This document shows, piece after piece, positions 40,312 through 48,319 of a stretch of 64,000 nucleotides of DNA. The notes beneath the pieces were generated by a model. It searched no databases, was not told the origin of the DNA, and worked only from the letters and a program-made list of their open reading frames with translations. A program made the translations under genes and the position numbers. How positions within the stretch are numbered: position 1 is the first letter of the stretch; every line of letters begins with the position of its first letter. Source of the stretch: Kitasatospora purpeofusca (GTDB taxonomy: Bacteria; Actinomycetota; Actinomycetes; Streptomycetales; Streptomycetaceae); contig NZ_JODS01000020.1 in assembly GCF_000718025.1 (NCBI RefSeq), positions 62,001 to 126,000 of the forward strand, written 5' to 3'.

Positions 40312-41711
40312 GCACCATCGACACGACCACCACCACCCTCACCGAGGCGGCGCCCCCCGCCTGCACCGTCCGCAACCCCGCCACCGGCGAGGTCCTCGCC
40401 ACCCTGCCCGACACCACGCCAGGGCAGCTCGACGCCGCCGTGCGGCGCGCCGTCGCGGCCCAGCGCGGCTGGGCCGCCCTGCCGCCCGGCGAACGGGCCC
40501 GGCTGCTGCGGCGCTTCGCCGACCAGGTGGACGTGCACGTCCCCGAACTCGCCGCGCTGGAGGTCACCGAGGCCGGCCACACCATCGGCAACGCCACCTG
40601 GGAGGCCGGCAACGTCCGCGACCTGCTGGAGTACGCCGCCGGGGGAGTGGAGCGCCTGACCGGGCGGCAGATCCCGGTGGCCGGCGGGCTGGACGTCACC
40701 TTCCGCGAACCGGTCGGCGTGGTCGGGGTGATCGCGCCGTGGAACTTCCCGATGCCGATCGCCGCCTGGGGCTTCGCACCCGCCCTCGCGGCCGGCAACG
40801 CCGTCCTGCTCAAGCCCGCCGAGGCGACCCCGCTCACCGCGCTGCGGCTGGCCGAGCTCGCCCTCGCCGCCGGACTGCCCGAGGGCCTGTTCCAGGTGGT
40901 GCCGGGCTCCGGGGCGGTGACCGGCCGGGCGCTGGTGGACCACCCGGAGGTGCGGAAGATCGTCTTCACCGGCTCCACCCTGATCGGCAAGGAGGTCGCC
41001 GCCCGCTGCGCGGCCCGGGCCAAACGGGTGACCCTCGAACTCGGCGGCAAGAGCCCCAACATCGTCTTCGCCGACGCCGACCTCGCGGGCGCCGCCGACC
41101 CGATGTCCTTCCTCGACAACAGCGGCCAGGACTGCTGCGCCCGCAGCCGGATCCTGGTCCAGCGGGAGGTCCTCGACGACTTCCTGGCCCTGCTGCTGCC
41201 GGCCGTCGAGGCGGTCCGCACCGGCGACCCGGCCGATCCGCGGACCACGCTCGGCCCGCTGATCTCGGCCGCGCAGGTACGGCGGGTCGCCTCGTACGTG
41301 ACGCCCGACCTGCCGGTGCTGGCCCGCGGCGCGGTGCCGGACGGCCCCGGCTTCTGGTACCCGCCGACGGTGCTGGCGCCGACCCGGCCGGACGTCCCGG
41401 CGGTCACCGAGGAGATCTTCGGCCCGGTCGCGGTGGTGCTCCCGTTCGAGGACGAGGCGGACGCGCTGCGGCTGGCCAACGCCACCCGGTACGGCCTGTC
41501 CGGCTCGATCTGGACCCGCGACCTGGGCCGGGCGCTGCGGCTGGCCCGCGGGGTCGCGGCCGGGAACCTCTCGGTCAACTCGCACTCCTCGGTGCGCTAC
41601 TGGACGCCGTTCGGCGGCTTCGGGGAGTCCGGGGTCGGCCGCGAGCTGGGGCCGGAGGCGCTGGCGCACTTCACCGAGACCAAGAACGTCTACATCCGCA
41701 CCGATTCGTAG
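40308..41711 (+). CDS. Aldehyde dehydrogenase (NAD(P)+-dependent)
   Basis: A 467-residue ALDH. IAPWNFPMPIAAWGF, the Glu in TLELGGKSPNIVF, the catalytic Cys in NSGQDCCARSR, and EEIFGPVAVVLPF with the C-terminal FGGFGESGVGREL are all present. The start is GTG 40308, overlapping the GlnA stop by four bases, so it is coupled. In the proposed pathway it oxidises the gamma-glutamyl aldehyde to the acid before hydrolysis by the amidase. Confidence 0.93.
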   Translation: MSTIDTTTTTLTEAAPPACTVRNPATGEVLATLPDTTPGQLDAAVRRAVAAQRGWAALPPGERARLLRRFADQVDVHVPELAALEVTEAGHTIGNATWEAGNVRDLLEYAAGGVERLTGRQIPVAGGLDVTFREPVGVVGVIAPWNFPMPIAAWGFAPALAAGNAVLLKPAEATPLTALRLAELALAAGLPEGLFQVVPGSGAVTGRALVDHPEVRKIVFTGSTLIGKEVAARCAARAKRVTLELGGKSPNIVFADADLAGAADPMSFLDNSGQDCCARSRILVQREVLDDFLALLLPAVEAVRTGDPADPRTTLGPLISAAQVRRVASYVTPDLPVLARGAVPDGPGFWYPPTVLAPTRPDVPAVTEEIFGPVAVVLPFEDEADALRLANATRYGLSGSIWTRDLGRALRLARGVAAGNLSVNSHSSVRYWTPFGGFGESGVGRELGPEALAHFTETKNVYIRTDS

Positions 41712-41720
41712 GAGCCGCCA

Positions 41721-42563
41721 GTGACCCGGAACGACCCCCGGCCGCACCACCCCCACGAGTCCGGGGAGGACGACGGGCGGGTCTGCCGCCGGCTGGTCGG
41801 GCGCACGGCCGTGATCACCGGTGCGGGCAGCGGGATCGGCCTGGCCTCGGCGCGCCGGCTCGCCGCCGAGGGCGCCCGGGTGGTCTGTGCCGACATCGAC
41901 GAGGCCGCCGGGAAGGCGGCCGCCGAGGCGGTCGGCGGCCTGTTCGTGCACACCGACGTGACCGACCCGGCGATGGTCGAGGCACTCTTCGACGAGGCCT
42001 ACGAGACCTTCGGCAGCGTGGACGTCGCCTTCAACAACGCCGGCATCTCGCCGCCCGAGGACGACTCGATCCTCACCACCGGGCTGGACGCCTGGCGCCG
42101 GGTCCAGGAGGTCAACCTGACCTCGGTCTACCTGTGCTGCCGGGCCGTGCTGCCGTACATGCGCCGGCACGGGCGGGGTTCGATCATCAACACCGCGAGC
42201 TTCGTGGCCCGGACGGGCGCGGCGACCTCGCAGATCTCGTACACCGCGTCCAAGGGCGGCGTGCTGGCGATGTCGCGCGAGCTGGGCGTGCAGTTCGCCC
42301 GGGAGGGCATCCGGGTGAACGCGCTCTCCCCGGGGCCGGTGGACACCCCGCTGCTGCGCGAGCTGTTCGCCGCGGACCCGGAGCGGGCGGCGCGCCGCCT
42401 GGTGCACATCCCGCTGGGCCGCTTCGCCCGGCCGGAGGAGATCGCGGCCGCGGTGGCCTTCCTGGCCAGCGACGACTCCTCGTTCATGACGGCCGGCGAG
42501 TTCCTGGTGGACGGCGGGATCTCCGGCGCCTACGTGACGCCGCTGCACGGCCCCGGGGGGTGA
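41721..42563 (+). CDS. Short-chain dehydrogenase/reductase
   Basis: A 280-residue classical SDR. The cofactor motif is TGAGSGIG with an acidic residue after strand 2 (VVCADID), indicating NAD(H). NNAG, the catalytic Ser region (NTASFVA) and YTASK follow. It could oxidise the alcohol group of gamma-glutamylethanolamide to the aldehyde used by the preceding enzyme. GTG 41721 follows TAGGAG, which overlaps the ALDH stop codon. Confidence 0.9.
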   Translation: MTRNDPRPHHPHESGEDDGRVCRRLVGRTAVITGAGSGIGLASARRLAAEGARVVCADIDEAAGKAAAEAVGGLFVHTDVTDPAMVEALFDEAYETFGSVDVAFNNAGISPPEDDSILTTGLDAWRRVQEVNLTSVYLCCRAVLPYMRRHGRGSIINTASFVARTGAATSQISYTASKGGVLAMSRELGVQFAREGIRVNALSPGPVDTPLLRELFAADPERAARRLVHIPLGRFARPEEIAAAVAFLASDDSSFMTAGEFLVDGGISGAYVTPLHGPGG

Positions 42564-42711
42564 CCCGGGAGTGACCGGCTGCGACCCGGGGTGTGATCGG
42601 AAAGACACGTTCCGGGTGTTCGGAGGGGCCGCTCCCGCCTTCTCACGGTAATTTCATCGAAAAGGGCCGGAATTCGGGGTCCAGCTGATTTCGCGCTTAT
42701 CCGGCTGCCTT

Positions 42712-42725
42712 TAGATTCTCTGTCG
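42712..42725 (+). promoter_or_regulatory. -10 element of a probable leaderless promoter
   Basis: TAGATT at 42712-42717 is followed after 7 bases by GTG 42725, and there is no ribosome-binding sequence. The upstream 150 bp is unusually AT-rich for this genome. Confidence 0.5.
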
Positions 42726-43921
42726 TGAGTGAGCAGATCCCCGCCGGGTGGTACCCGGACCCGAAGGACATCACCAGCGACCCGCGACCCCAGCGCTGGT
42801 GGGACGGCAAGGGCTGGACGGCCAGCACCCGGCCCGCACCCTCGGACGCGCCGCCGCCGGAGGCCCCGGCGGCCGGCGCTCCGGGGCCGGAGGAGACCGC
42901 CGAGACCCGGGTGCTGGAGGGCGAGGTGCTGGAGAGCGGACCGTCGGTCCGCTACCCGGAGCCGCCGCCCTTCGGCACCGCCTACGGTTCGCCGCCGCCC
43001 CCACCGCCGAAGCGGCGGCGCAAGCCGTCCAAGCTCGTGATCGCGGCCACCGTGGCGGCCGCGCTGGGCCTGGGCGTCGGCTCGGGCATCACCTACCTGG
43101 CGATGGACGACCACGGCGACCGGCACCACAGCGCGCGCCCGGCCGTTCCGCCCGGCGGCAACGGGAACGGGAACGGCGGCCCGTGGCGCGGTCTGCCGGA
43201 CTTCGGCGACCCGGGCGGCAACGGCGGCAACGGCGGCAACAACAACGGCGGCCAGGGCAACGGCAACGGCAACGGCGGCCGGGGCAACGGGAACGGTGGC
43301 CAGGGCAACGGTGGCCAGGGCAACGGTGGCCAGGGCAACGGGAACGGCAACGGCGGCCGGGGCAACGGCGCCAACAGCAACCAGGCCATCGACGCGGTGA
43401 ACCGGCTGGTCCTGTCCGTCCCCTCGGGCTGGGAGGGCGGCACCACCCGCGACGGCTTCGCCCTGATGACCGTCGGCTCCTACGACTGCGAGGGCGGCGG
43501 CAGCTGCTCGCTGGGCGGTGCCAACACCGGCCGGATCGACGGCGGCGGCACCGACGTCCAGGCGGCGGCCAAGGCCGACATCGACAAGGCCGTCAAGGAC
43601 TCCTACAACGAGGTCCTCTCGCACCAGGAGCTCAAGTCCGAGGCGGTCAAGGTGGACGGCCGCGACGGCTACCTGGTCCGCTGGAAGGTGGACGCCGCCA
43701 AGGGCAACGACGGCTATGTGCAGACGGTGGTCTTCCCGTCCGCCGACGGCAAGTCGCTGGTATCGGTGCACTTCGGCTTCGACATCGCCGACAAGGCGCC
43801 GGACGTCTCGGTGATGGACAGCATCCTCAAGGGCATCAACGACTACAGCGGCAAGCTGCCCGCGATCCCGGGCTTCCCCGGCGGCCAGGACGGCGGCGGC
43901 ACCGGCACCTCCAACACCTGA
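42725..43921 (+). CDS. DUF2510 membrane-anchored protein with Asn/Gly repeats
   Basis: A 398-residue protein in four parts: an N-terminal DUF2510 motif (AGWYPDPKD... RWWDGKGW), a Pro-rich linker, one transmembrane helix (LVIAATVAAALGLGVGSGI, about residues 101-120), and an external part with an Asn/Gly/Gln repeat followed by a folded C-terminal domain of about 175 residues. The C-domain looks like a secreted surface domain, but I do not recognise it. Its 3' end overlaps the convergent LPMO frame by 79 bp. Confidence 0.8.
   Translation: MSEQIPAGWYPDPKDITSDPRPQRWWDGKGWTASTRPAPSDAPPPEAPAAGAPGPEETAETRVLEGEVLESGPSVRYPEPPPFGTAYGSPPPPPPKRRRKPSKLVIAATVAAALGLGVGSGITYLAMDDHGDRHHSARPAVPPGGNGNGNGGPWRGLPDFGDPGGNGGNGGNNNGGQGNGNGNGGRGNGNGGQGNGGQGNGGQGNGNGNGGRGNGANSNQAIDAVNRLVLSVPSGWEGGTTRDGFALMTVGSYDCEGGGSCSLGGANTGRIDGGGTDVQAAAKADIDKAVKDSYNEVLSHQELKSEAVKVDGRDGYLVRWKVDAAKGNDGYVQTVVFPSADGKSLVSVHFGFDIADKAPDVSVMDSILKGINDYSGKLPAIPGFPGGQDGGGTGTSNT
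43295..43339 (+). repeat. Three perfect 15-bp tandem repeats (Gly-Gly-Gln-Gly-Asn)
   Basis: GGTGGCCAGGGCAAC occurs three times without change at 43295, 43310 and 43325, inside a wider Asn/Gly-rich tract (about 43156-43375). The perfect identity suggests recent slippage. Confidence 0.85.
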
Positions 43922-44829
43922 CCGCGGCAGTCGCCCCGGGGCCCCGACACGGGCCCCGGGCGCGGCCCGCACGATTGGCTCACGCACGGCGGCGGCCCGC
44001 CCGGAACACTCCGGGCGCCGCCGACCGCCGCGCTGTCGGCCGCGACGACCTTGCCGGCCGGCTCCTCGGCGTTGCCGCCGTGTCCGTGGTGGGCCACGGT
44101 GGACTTGGACTGACCGGCGGCGATCTGCGCCTCGCTCGGCGCGGCCGGGGCCTGGGCGGTGAGCGCGGAGACGGCCTCGGTGAGCGAGGCGCCCTTGCCG
44201 AAGTCGACGTCCGAGCAGCTGTAGAACGCCTCGGGGCTGTCGGTGCGCTGCCACACCATGTAGAGCAGCTGGCGGCCGGTGCGCTGCGGCAGGGTGCCGC
44301 TGTAGTTGTAGTAGCCGTTGTCGGAGGTGCGGAGGGTCGGCACCTGGGCGACCGGCACCGCGTCGAGGTCGGACCACTTCAGCGGCTGGGTGGGGTTCCA
44401 GCTCTGCTTGGTGATGTAGATGGTCTGGTTGCCCTGGTGCGGGGCGGTGACCCGGAACTTGAAGTCGATCTTTCCGGCGGTGACCGCGGTGGCCGGCCAG
44501 TCGGCGCGCGGCAGGTCCAGGGCCTTGTACTTGTCGCGGCCGGCGGAGCAGAGCTTGCCGTCCGGGATCAGCGCCTGGTGGTTGCCGGCGGCGTTGGCGA
44601 GGTTGACCTCGTTCCAGTCGTACAGCGGCTGGGTGCCGCTCAGCCCGACGAGGTCCTTGCAGATCTGCGACTTGGGGGTCTCCGGACCCTCGGCGTAGCA
44701 GGCCGCGATCCGGCTGACCGGGTTGGTCACGGTGCCGTGGGCGCCGGCCGTGCCGATGCCGGCCGCCGAGACGGAGAGGAACGCGGCGCCGATGACGCCG
44801 ACGGACAGGGCGGTGCGCTTCATGGACAT
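43843..44829 (-). CDS. Lytic polysaccharide monooxygenase, AA10 (chitin-active type)
   Basis: A secreted copper enzyme. The signal peptide ends GTAGA, leaving His as the mature N-terminus (HGTVTNPVSR); with His in RVTAPHQGNQTIYI this forms the copper brace. Conserved segments include NQALIPDGKLCS-like and YYNYSG. The AA10 domain ends near SCSDVDFG, followed by a linker. The last 55 or so residues have unusual composition, read through two terminator-like hairpins and overlap the DUF2510 gene, so the natural C-terminus may have been lost. ATG 44829 follows AGGAG. A DasR site in the promoter fits induction by chitin breakdown products. Confidence 0.88.
   Translation of the reverse strand: MSMKRTALSVGVIGAAFLSVSAAGIGTAGAHGTVTNPVSRIAACYAEGPETPKSQICKDLVGLSGTQPLYDWNEVNLANAAGNHQALIPDGKLCSAGRDKYKALDLPRADWPATAVTAGKIDFKFRVTAPHQGNQTIYITKQSWNPTQPLKWSDLDAVPVAQVPTLRTSDNGYYNYSGTLPQRTGRQLLYMVWQRTDSPEAFYSCSDVDFGKGASLTEAVSALTAQAPAAPSEAQIAAGQSKSTVAHHGHGGNAEEPAGKVVAADSAAVGGARSVPGGPPPCVSQSCGPRPGPVSGPRGDCRGQVLEVPVPPPSWPPGKPGIAGSLPL
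43935..44022. terminator. Two hairpins between the DUF2510 and LPMO genes
   Basis: A 10-bp stem at 43935-43960 (loop CGACAC), and a 13-bp stem with a 2-base bulge at 43991-44022 (loop ACAC). They are probably a bidirectional terminator but lie inside the LPMO open frame. Confidence 0.55.
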
Positions 44830-44932
44830 GGGGTGGGGACTCCTTGACCGTGTACCGGGCCGAGGTTGTGGGGGAGTGCCGGGCACGTCTGCCCGAGGGG
44901 CCGGTCGACCCGGCGGTCCGGTCCCTGGGCTG

Positions 44933-44962
44933 AGCGTATGATTGGACTAGACCAGCTGGCAA
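44933..44962 (-). promoter_or_regulatory. LPMO promoter with DasR box in the spacer
   Basis: On the minus strand TTGCCA (44962-44957) and TACGCT (44938-44933) are 18 bp apart. The spacer contains TGGACTAGACCA (44943-44954), one change from the DasR core TGGTCTAGACCA. DasR is the GlcNAc-responsive chitin regulator of streptomycetes. Confidence 0.7.
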
Positions 44963-45015
44963 TAGCGCGCTGTGGGCCACTTTTTGACGGAATGTAGCCC
45001 GCCGAGCAGCGCAAA

Positions 45016-45054
45016 GGCCCGACGGGGCGCCGTAGTTAGGCATCCCATCGGGCC
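45016..45054 (-). terminator. Terminator of the small amyloid-tail protein gene
   Basis: An 11-bp stem (GGCCCGACGGG with its partner, one G-U pair) followed on the minus strand by TTTGCG. Confidence 0.6.
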
Positions 45055-45100
45055 CTCTTAAGGTCCGGCCAAGGTTCGGCCGGGGCTCCCGCGCCGGGGT

Positions 45101-45529
45101 TCAGTCCTTCGGGGGCGGGGACTGGTAGTTGTTGTACGTGGTGATCCGGCCGGCCTGGATCACGGACTCGGTGATCGTCCCGTGGTTGACCGTGTGGTTG
45201 TACACGGTGCTGCCCGGCTGCGGCGCCCGCGGCGCGAACTCCTCCAGGACGGCTCGGAGCCGGTCCACCGCCTGCGGGTCCTGCCGCAGCAGCCGGCGGA
45301 GCCGGTTGCGCAGCTCGGCGGCCTGGTCGCCGACCAGTTCGGCGTCGCCGTCCGCCCGGACCACCTCGACCCGGATCTCCTCCAGCTCGGCCGACACCTC
45401 CTCGGTGTCCCGGCCCCGCCCGAAGAGCGCGGCCAGACGCGAACGGGCCTGCGTCCACGCCTCGGTGGCCATCAGCCCGACCACCGTCGTGGCCCCCGTC
45501 GTCACCAGCTGCGCGATCTCGGCCTCCAC
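45101..45529 (-). CDS. Small helical protein with amyloid-signalling-like C-terminal motif
   Basis: A 142-residue protein of uncertain function. Residues 3-100 are predicted almost wholly helical, starting with a hydrophobic segment (LVTTGATTVVGLMATEAW) then charged helices. Residues 108-134 switch to a beta-prone Asn/Gly-containing tail with HGTITESVIQAGRI, resembling RHIM-like bacterial amyloid signalling sequences, which in actinobacteria link small pore-forming or effector domains to NLR sensors. The N-terminal part would fit a Bell-like effector domain. No NLR gene is adjacent. The start is GTG 45529 with GGGGAGG. Confidence 0.6.
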   Translation of the reverse strand: MEAEIAQLVTTGATTVVGLMATEAWTQARSRLAALFGRGRDTEEVSAELEEIRVEVVRADGDAELVGDQAAELRNRLRRLLRQDPQAVDRLRAVLEEFAPRAPQPGSTVYNHTVNHGTITESVIQAGRITTYNNYQSPPPKD

Positions 45530-45613
45530 GGCCTCCCCCTCCGTCGGTGCGATCCCCGTCCACGGTAGTGGAACCGGGGTCCGGAAGGGGCGGAACGGCG
45601 CGGACCGCGCGGC

Positions 45614-46876
45614 TCAGAGGAAGGTGTGCCCCTCGCCCCGGTAGGTGGGCACCGTCCGGACCACCCGGTCACCCTCCACCAGGTGCAACTCCGGGAAGCG
45701 CTCGCAGAGTTCTCCCGCCTTGGCGTGCCGGAACCAGACCCGGTCGCCGATCAGCAGGTCGTCCGCGGCCGCGCCGAGCAGCGGCGTCTGCACCTCGCCG
45801 GCCCCCTCCATCGGGTCGTAGCGCAGCCCGGCCGGCAGGTACGGCACGGGGGAGCGGTCCGGACCGGCCGCACCGGACGCCGGGTAGCCGCCGCCCAGCA
45901 CCGTCACCACGCCGAGCCCGGGCCGGCGGACCACCGGCTGGCCGAACAGGGCGGCCGGCCGGCCCCGGAACGAGCGGTAGTTGTCGAACAGCCGCGGCTG
46001 GTACAGCCCGGAGCCGGCCGCCACCTCGGTCACCGCGCGCTCGGCCACCGTCGACTCGACGCTGCCGGTGCCGCCGCCGTTGACGAACTCCAGCTCGGCC
46101 ACCCGGCGCACCAGCCGCACCGTCGCCGCCCGCCGCTCGGCCAGCTCGGCCCGGGCCCGGGCCTGCATCAGCCGGATCAGGCCGGAGCGCACCGGCCGCC
46201 CGGGCACCGCGTCGCCCACGCCGGCGACGTGCCCCTCGTAGGCCATCAGCCCGACCACCCGGAAGCCCCGGCGGCGCTGCACCAGTTCGGCGAAGGCGGC
46301 CACGTCCCCGGGGGTGCGCAGCGGCGAGCGGCGGGCGCCGACCCGGACCCGGCCGCCGAGCAGGTGCAGCGCGGTGTCCAGCTCCAGGCAGACCCGCACC
46401 TCGGCGGAGCCGGCCCGGGCCGCGTCGACCAGGTCCAGCTGGGCCGGGTCGTCCAGGACCACGGTGACGGCGGCGGCCAGCTCCGGGTCGGCGGTCAGCT
46501 CGGCGAAGCCGGCGCGGTCGCTGGAGGGGTAGGCGAGCAGGATGTCGCGCAGGCCGGTGCGGGCCAGCCAGAGCGACTCGGCGAGGGTGAAGCCCATCAC
46601 CCCGGCGAAGCCCTCCACGGCCAGTACCCGCTCCAGCAGGGCGCGGCAGCGCACCGACTTGCTGGCCACCCGGACCGGCTTGCCCCCGGCCCGGCGCACC
46701 AGGTCGGCGGCGTTGGCGTCGAAGGCCGCCAGGTCGACGACGGCCACCGGGCCGTCCAGATGGGCGGTGGCCCGGTCGTACCGGGCGCGGTCGGCGGCCG
46801 GGTTGTGCGCCCGGTGGTCGAGCGCGGCGGGCGGTCGGGCGGACGCGGTGCGGGCAGCGGCTTCGGGCGTGGCCAT
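45614..46876 (-). CDS. PLP-dependent amino acid deaminase/aldolase (alanine racemase N-fold)
   Basis: A 420-residue fold-type III PLP enzyme of the D-threonine aldolase/D-serine dehydratase-like group. The Schiff-base Lys is probably that in PVRVASKSVRC, near the N-terminus of the barrel, and EFVNGGGTGS binds the PLP phosphate. The C-terminal beta domain ends with metal-site candidates (FRHAKAGELCERF). It may act on D-amino acids. ATG 46876 is the first sensible start; the frame upstream is antisense to the SseB gene. Confidence 0.82.
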   Translation of the reverse strand: MATPEAAARTASARPPAALDHRAHNPAADRARYDRATAHLDGPVAVVDLAAFDANAADLVRRAGGKPVRVASKSVRCRALLERVLAVEGFAGVMGFTLAESLWLARTGLRDILLAYPSSDRAGFAELTADPELAAAVTVVLDDPAQLDLVDAARAGSAEVRVCLELDTALHLLGGRVRVGARRSPLRTPGDVAAFAELVQRRRGFRVVGLMAYEGHVAGVGDAVPGRPVRSGLIRLMQARARAELAERRAATVRLVRRVAELEFVNGGGTGSVESTVAERAVTEVAAGSGLYQPRLFDNYRSFRGRPAALFGQPVVRRPGLGVVTVLGGGYPASGAAGPDRSPVPYLPAGLRYDPMEGAGEVQTPLLGAAADDLLIGDRVWFRHAKAGELCERFPELHLVEGDRVVRTVPTYRGEGHTFL

Positions 46877-47014
46877 GGGCGCAGCGTGCCACACCCGCGC
46901 TACCCGCGGGTAGGGGTTGGACGGGGGACCTTCGGACGGGCGCGCCGGACCGGGAGCCCGGCCGGGACCTTCGGTCCGCGCGGGGCGGCCGCACGGTGGC
47001 ATAGGGTCGGCCGG

Positions 47015-47788
47015 GTGGACCGCAACGACTTCCCGAACCCGGCCTTCGTCGGCAAGAGCATCCCCGACCCCGGCTTCTCCGGCGACGACGGCACCGCGGA
47101 CCCGGCGCTGACCGCCGCGCTCGCCCGCTGGGCGCAGGACCCCGCCGCCGAGCCGCAGGTGCTGGCGGCGCTGGCGCCGACCCGGCTGATGGTGCCGATC
47201 GTGGCGATCCTCGGCGAGGTCGAGGTGGACGAGCACGGGCACAAGCACGACAAGAGCAGCGACATGGCCGTCCCGCTGGTCGAGGCCGCCGACGGCCGGC
47301 GCGCCCTGCCGGCCTTCACCTCGCTGGAGTCGCTGGCCCGCTGGCGGGCCGACGCCCGCCCGGCGCCGGTGGCCGCGCCCCAGGCCGCCATGGTCGCCTT
47401 CTCCGAGCGCGCGGACACCCTGCTGCTGGACCCGGCCGGGCCGGTGCCGTTCCTGCTGTCCGGGGCCCGGCTGCGCGCGCTGGCGGAGAACCGGCCGTAC
47501 CTGGCGCCGGCCGCCGACCCGGAGGTGCGGGAGGCGGTGCGGGCGCTGCTGGCCGCCGAGCCGCAGGTGGTCGCCGGGGTGCTGGCGGCGGCCGAGGACT
47601 CGGACGGCGTGCTGGCGGTGGTCCTGGACCCGGCGCTGGACCGGGCCGGGATGCAGGAGGCCGCGCAGCGGGTGGGCCGGGCGGTCGCCACCGACCCGGT
47701 GCTGCGGGTGCGGCTGGACCTGGGGCTGGACCTGGCGGTCCTCCCGGCGGGCGCGGGGCTGCCCGGCGAACCGCTCTACCGGCGCTGA
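47015..47788 (+). CDS. SseB family protein
   Basis: A 257-residue protein with an SseB N-terminal domain fold (LMVPIVAILGEVEVDEHGHKHDKSSDMAVPLVE, shown here only as its key stretch LMVPIVAILGEVE, and PAFTSLESLARW). The function is unknown; in actinobacteria it sits conserved near infC. GTG 47015 lies 7 bases after TAGGGT (47002-47007) with no ribosome site, so the transcript is probably leaderless. The long open frame upstream is a shadow. Confidence 0.85.
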   Translation: MDRNDFPNPAFVGKSIPDPGFSGDDGTADPALTAALARWAQDPAAEPQVLAALAPTRLMVPIVAILGEVEVDEHGHKHDKSSDMAVPLVEAADGRRALPAFTSLESLARWRADARPAPVAAPQAAMVAFSERADTLLLDPAGPVPFLLSGARLRALAENRPYLAPAADPEVREAVRALLAAEPQVVAGVLAAAEDSDGVLAVVLDPALDRAGMQEAAQRVGRAVATDPVLRVRLDLGLDLAVLPAGAGLPGEPLYRR

Positions 47789-47806
47789 CGACGGACGGAG
47801 GGGCAC

Positions 47807-47832
47807 CTGCTCACGTGAGTAGGTGCCCCTCC
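47807..47832. terminator. Bidirectional hairpin terminator
   Basis: GGAGGGGCACCT pairs fully with AGGTGCCCCTCC across a tight CTCACGTGAG centre. It lies between the convergent SseB and DUF1844 genes. Confidence 0.7.
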
Positions 47833-47848
47833 GCCGTGCGCCGTCGGC

Positions 47849-48226
47849 TCAGGAGTAGACCGGCCCGGTGAACTTCTCGCCCGGGCCCGAGCCCGGGGCG
47901 TCCGGGACGATCGAGGCCTCGCGGAAGGCCAGCTGCAGCGAGCGCAGGCCGTCCCGCAGCGGCGCCGCGTGGAAGTTGCTGATCTCCGGGGCGCCGGCGG
48001 TGACCAGCCCGGCCAGCGCGGTGATGAGCTTGCGGGCCTCGTCGAGGTCCTTGTCCTTGTCGCCGCCCTCGGCGAGACCGCACTTGACGGCCGCGGCGCT
48101 CATCAGGTGCACCGCGACGGTGGTGATCACTTCGACGGCCGGGACCTCGGCGATGTCCCGGGTGAGGTCGTCGAAGCCGATCGCCTCGTCGTCCGCGGCG
48201 GGGTTCTGGATGGGCTCGCTGCTCAA
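47849..48226 (-). CDS. DUF1844 family protein
   Basis: A 125-residue conserved actinobacterial protein (GFDDLTRDIAEVPAVEVI, TTVAVHLMSAAAVKCGL). It is mostly helical and its function is unknown. It is divergent from infC, a conserved arrangement. No ATG is available; TTG 48226 (protein starting SSEPIQNPAADDEA) is the best start, though its ribosome site is weak. Confidence 0.82.
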   Translation of the reverse strand: MSSEPIQNPAADDEAIGFDDLTRDIAEVPAVEVITTVAVHLMSAAAVKCGLAEGGDKDKDLDEARKLITALAGLVTAGAPEISNFHAAPLRDGLRSLQLAFREASIVPDAPGSGPGEKFTGPVYS

Positions 48227-48319
48227 GGGGGGCTCGTTCCGTCGTGCCGGTGTCCGTACAGAGGGAGCGTACAAGCCGGGCCGGGCCGGGGCGGAATGGC
48301 GTTCGATCCCCCGGCGCTG

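Noticed and set aside
43156..43375. CRISPR array
   Set aside because: The repeats are in frame, adjacent without spacers, and encode an Asn/Gly-rich protein tract.
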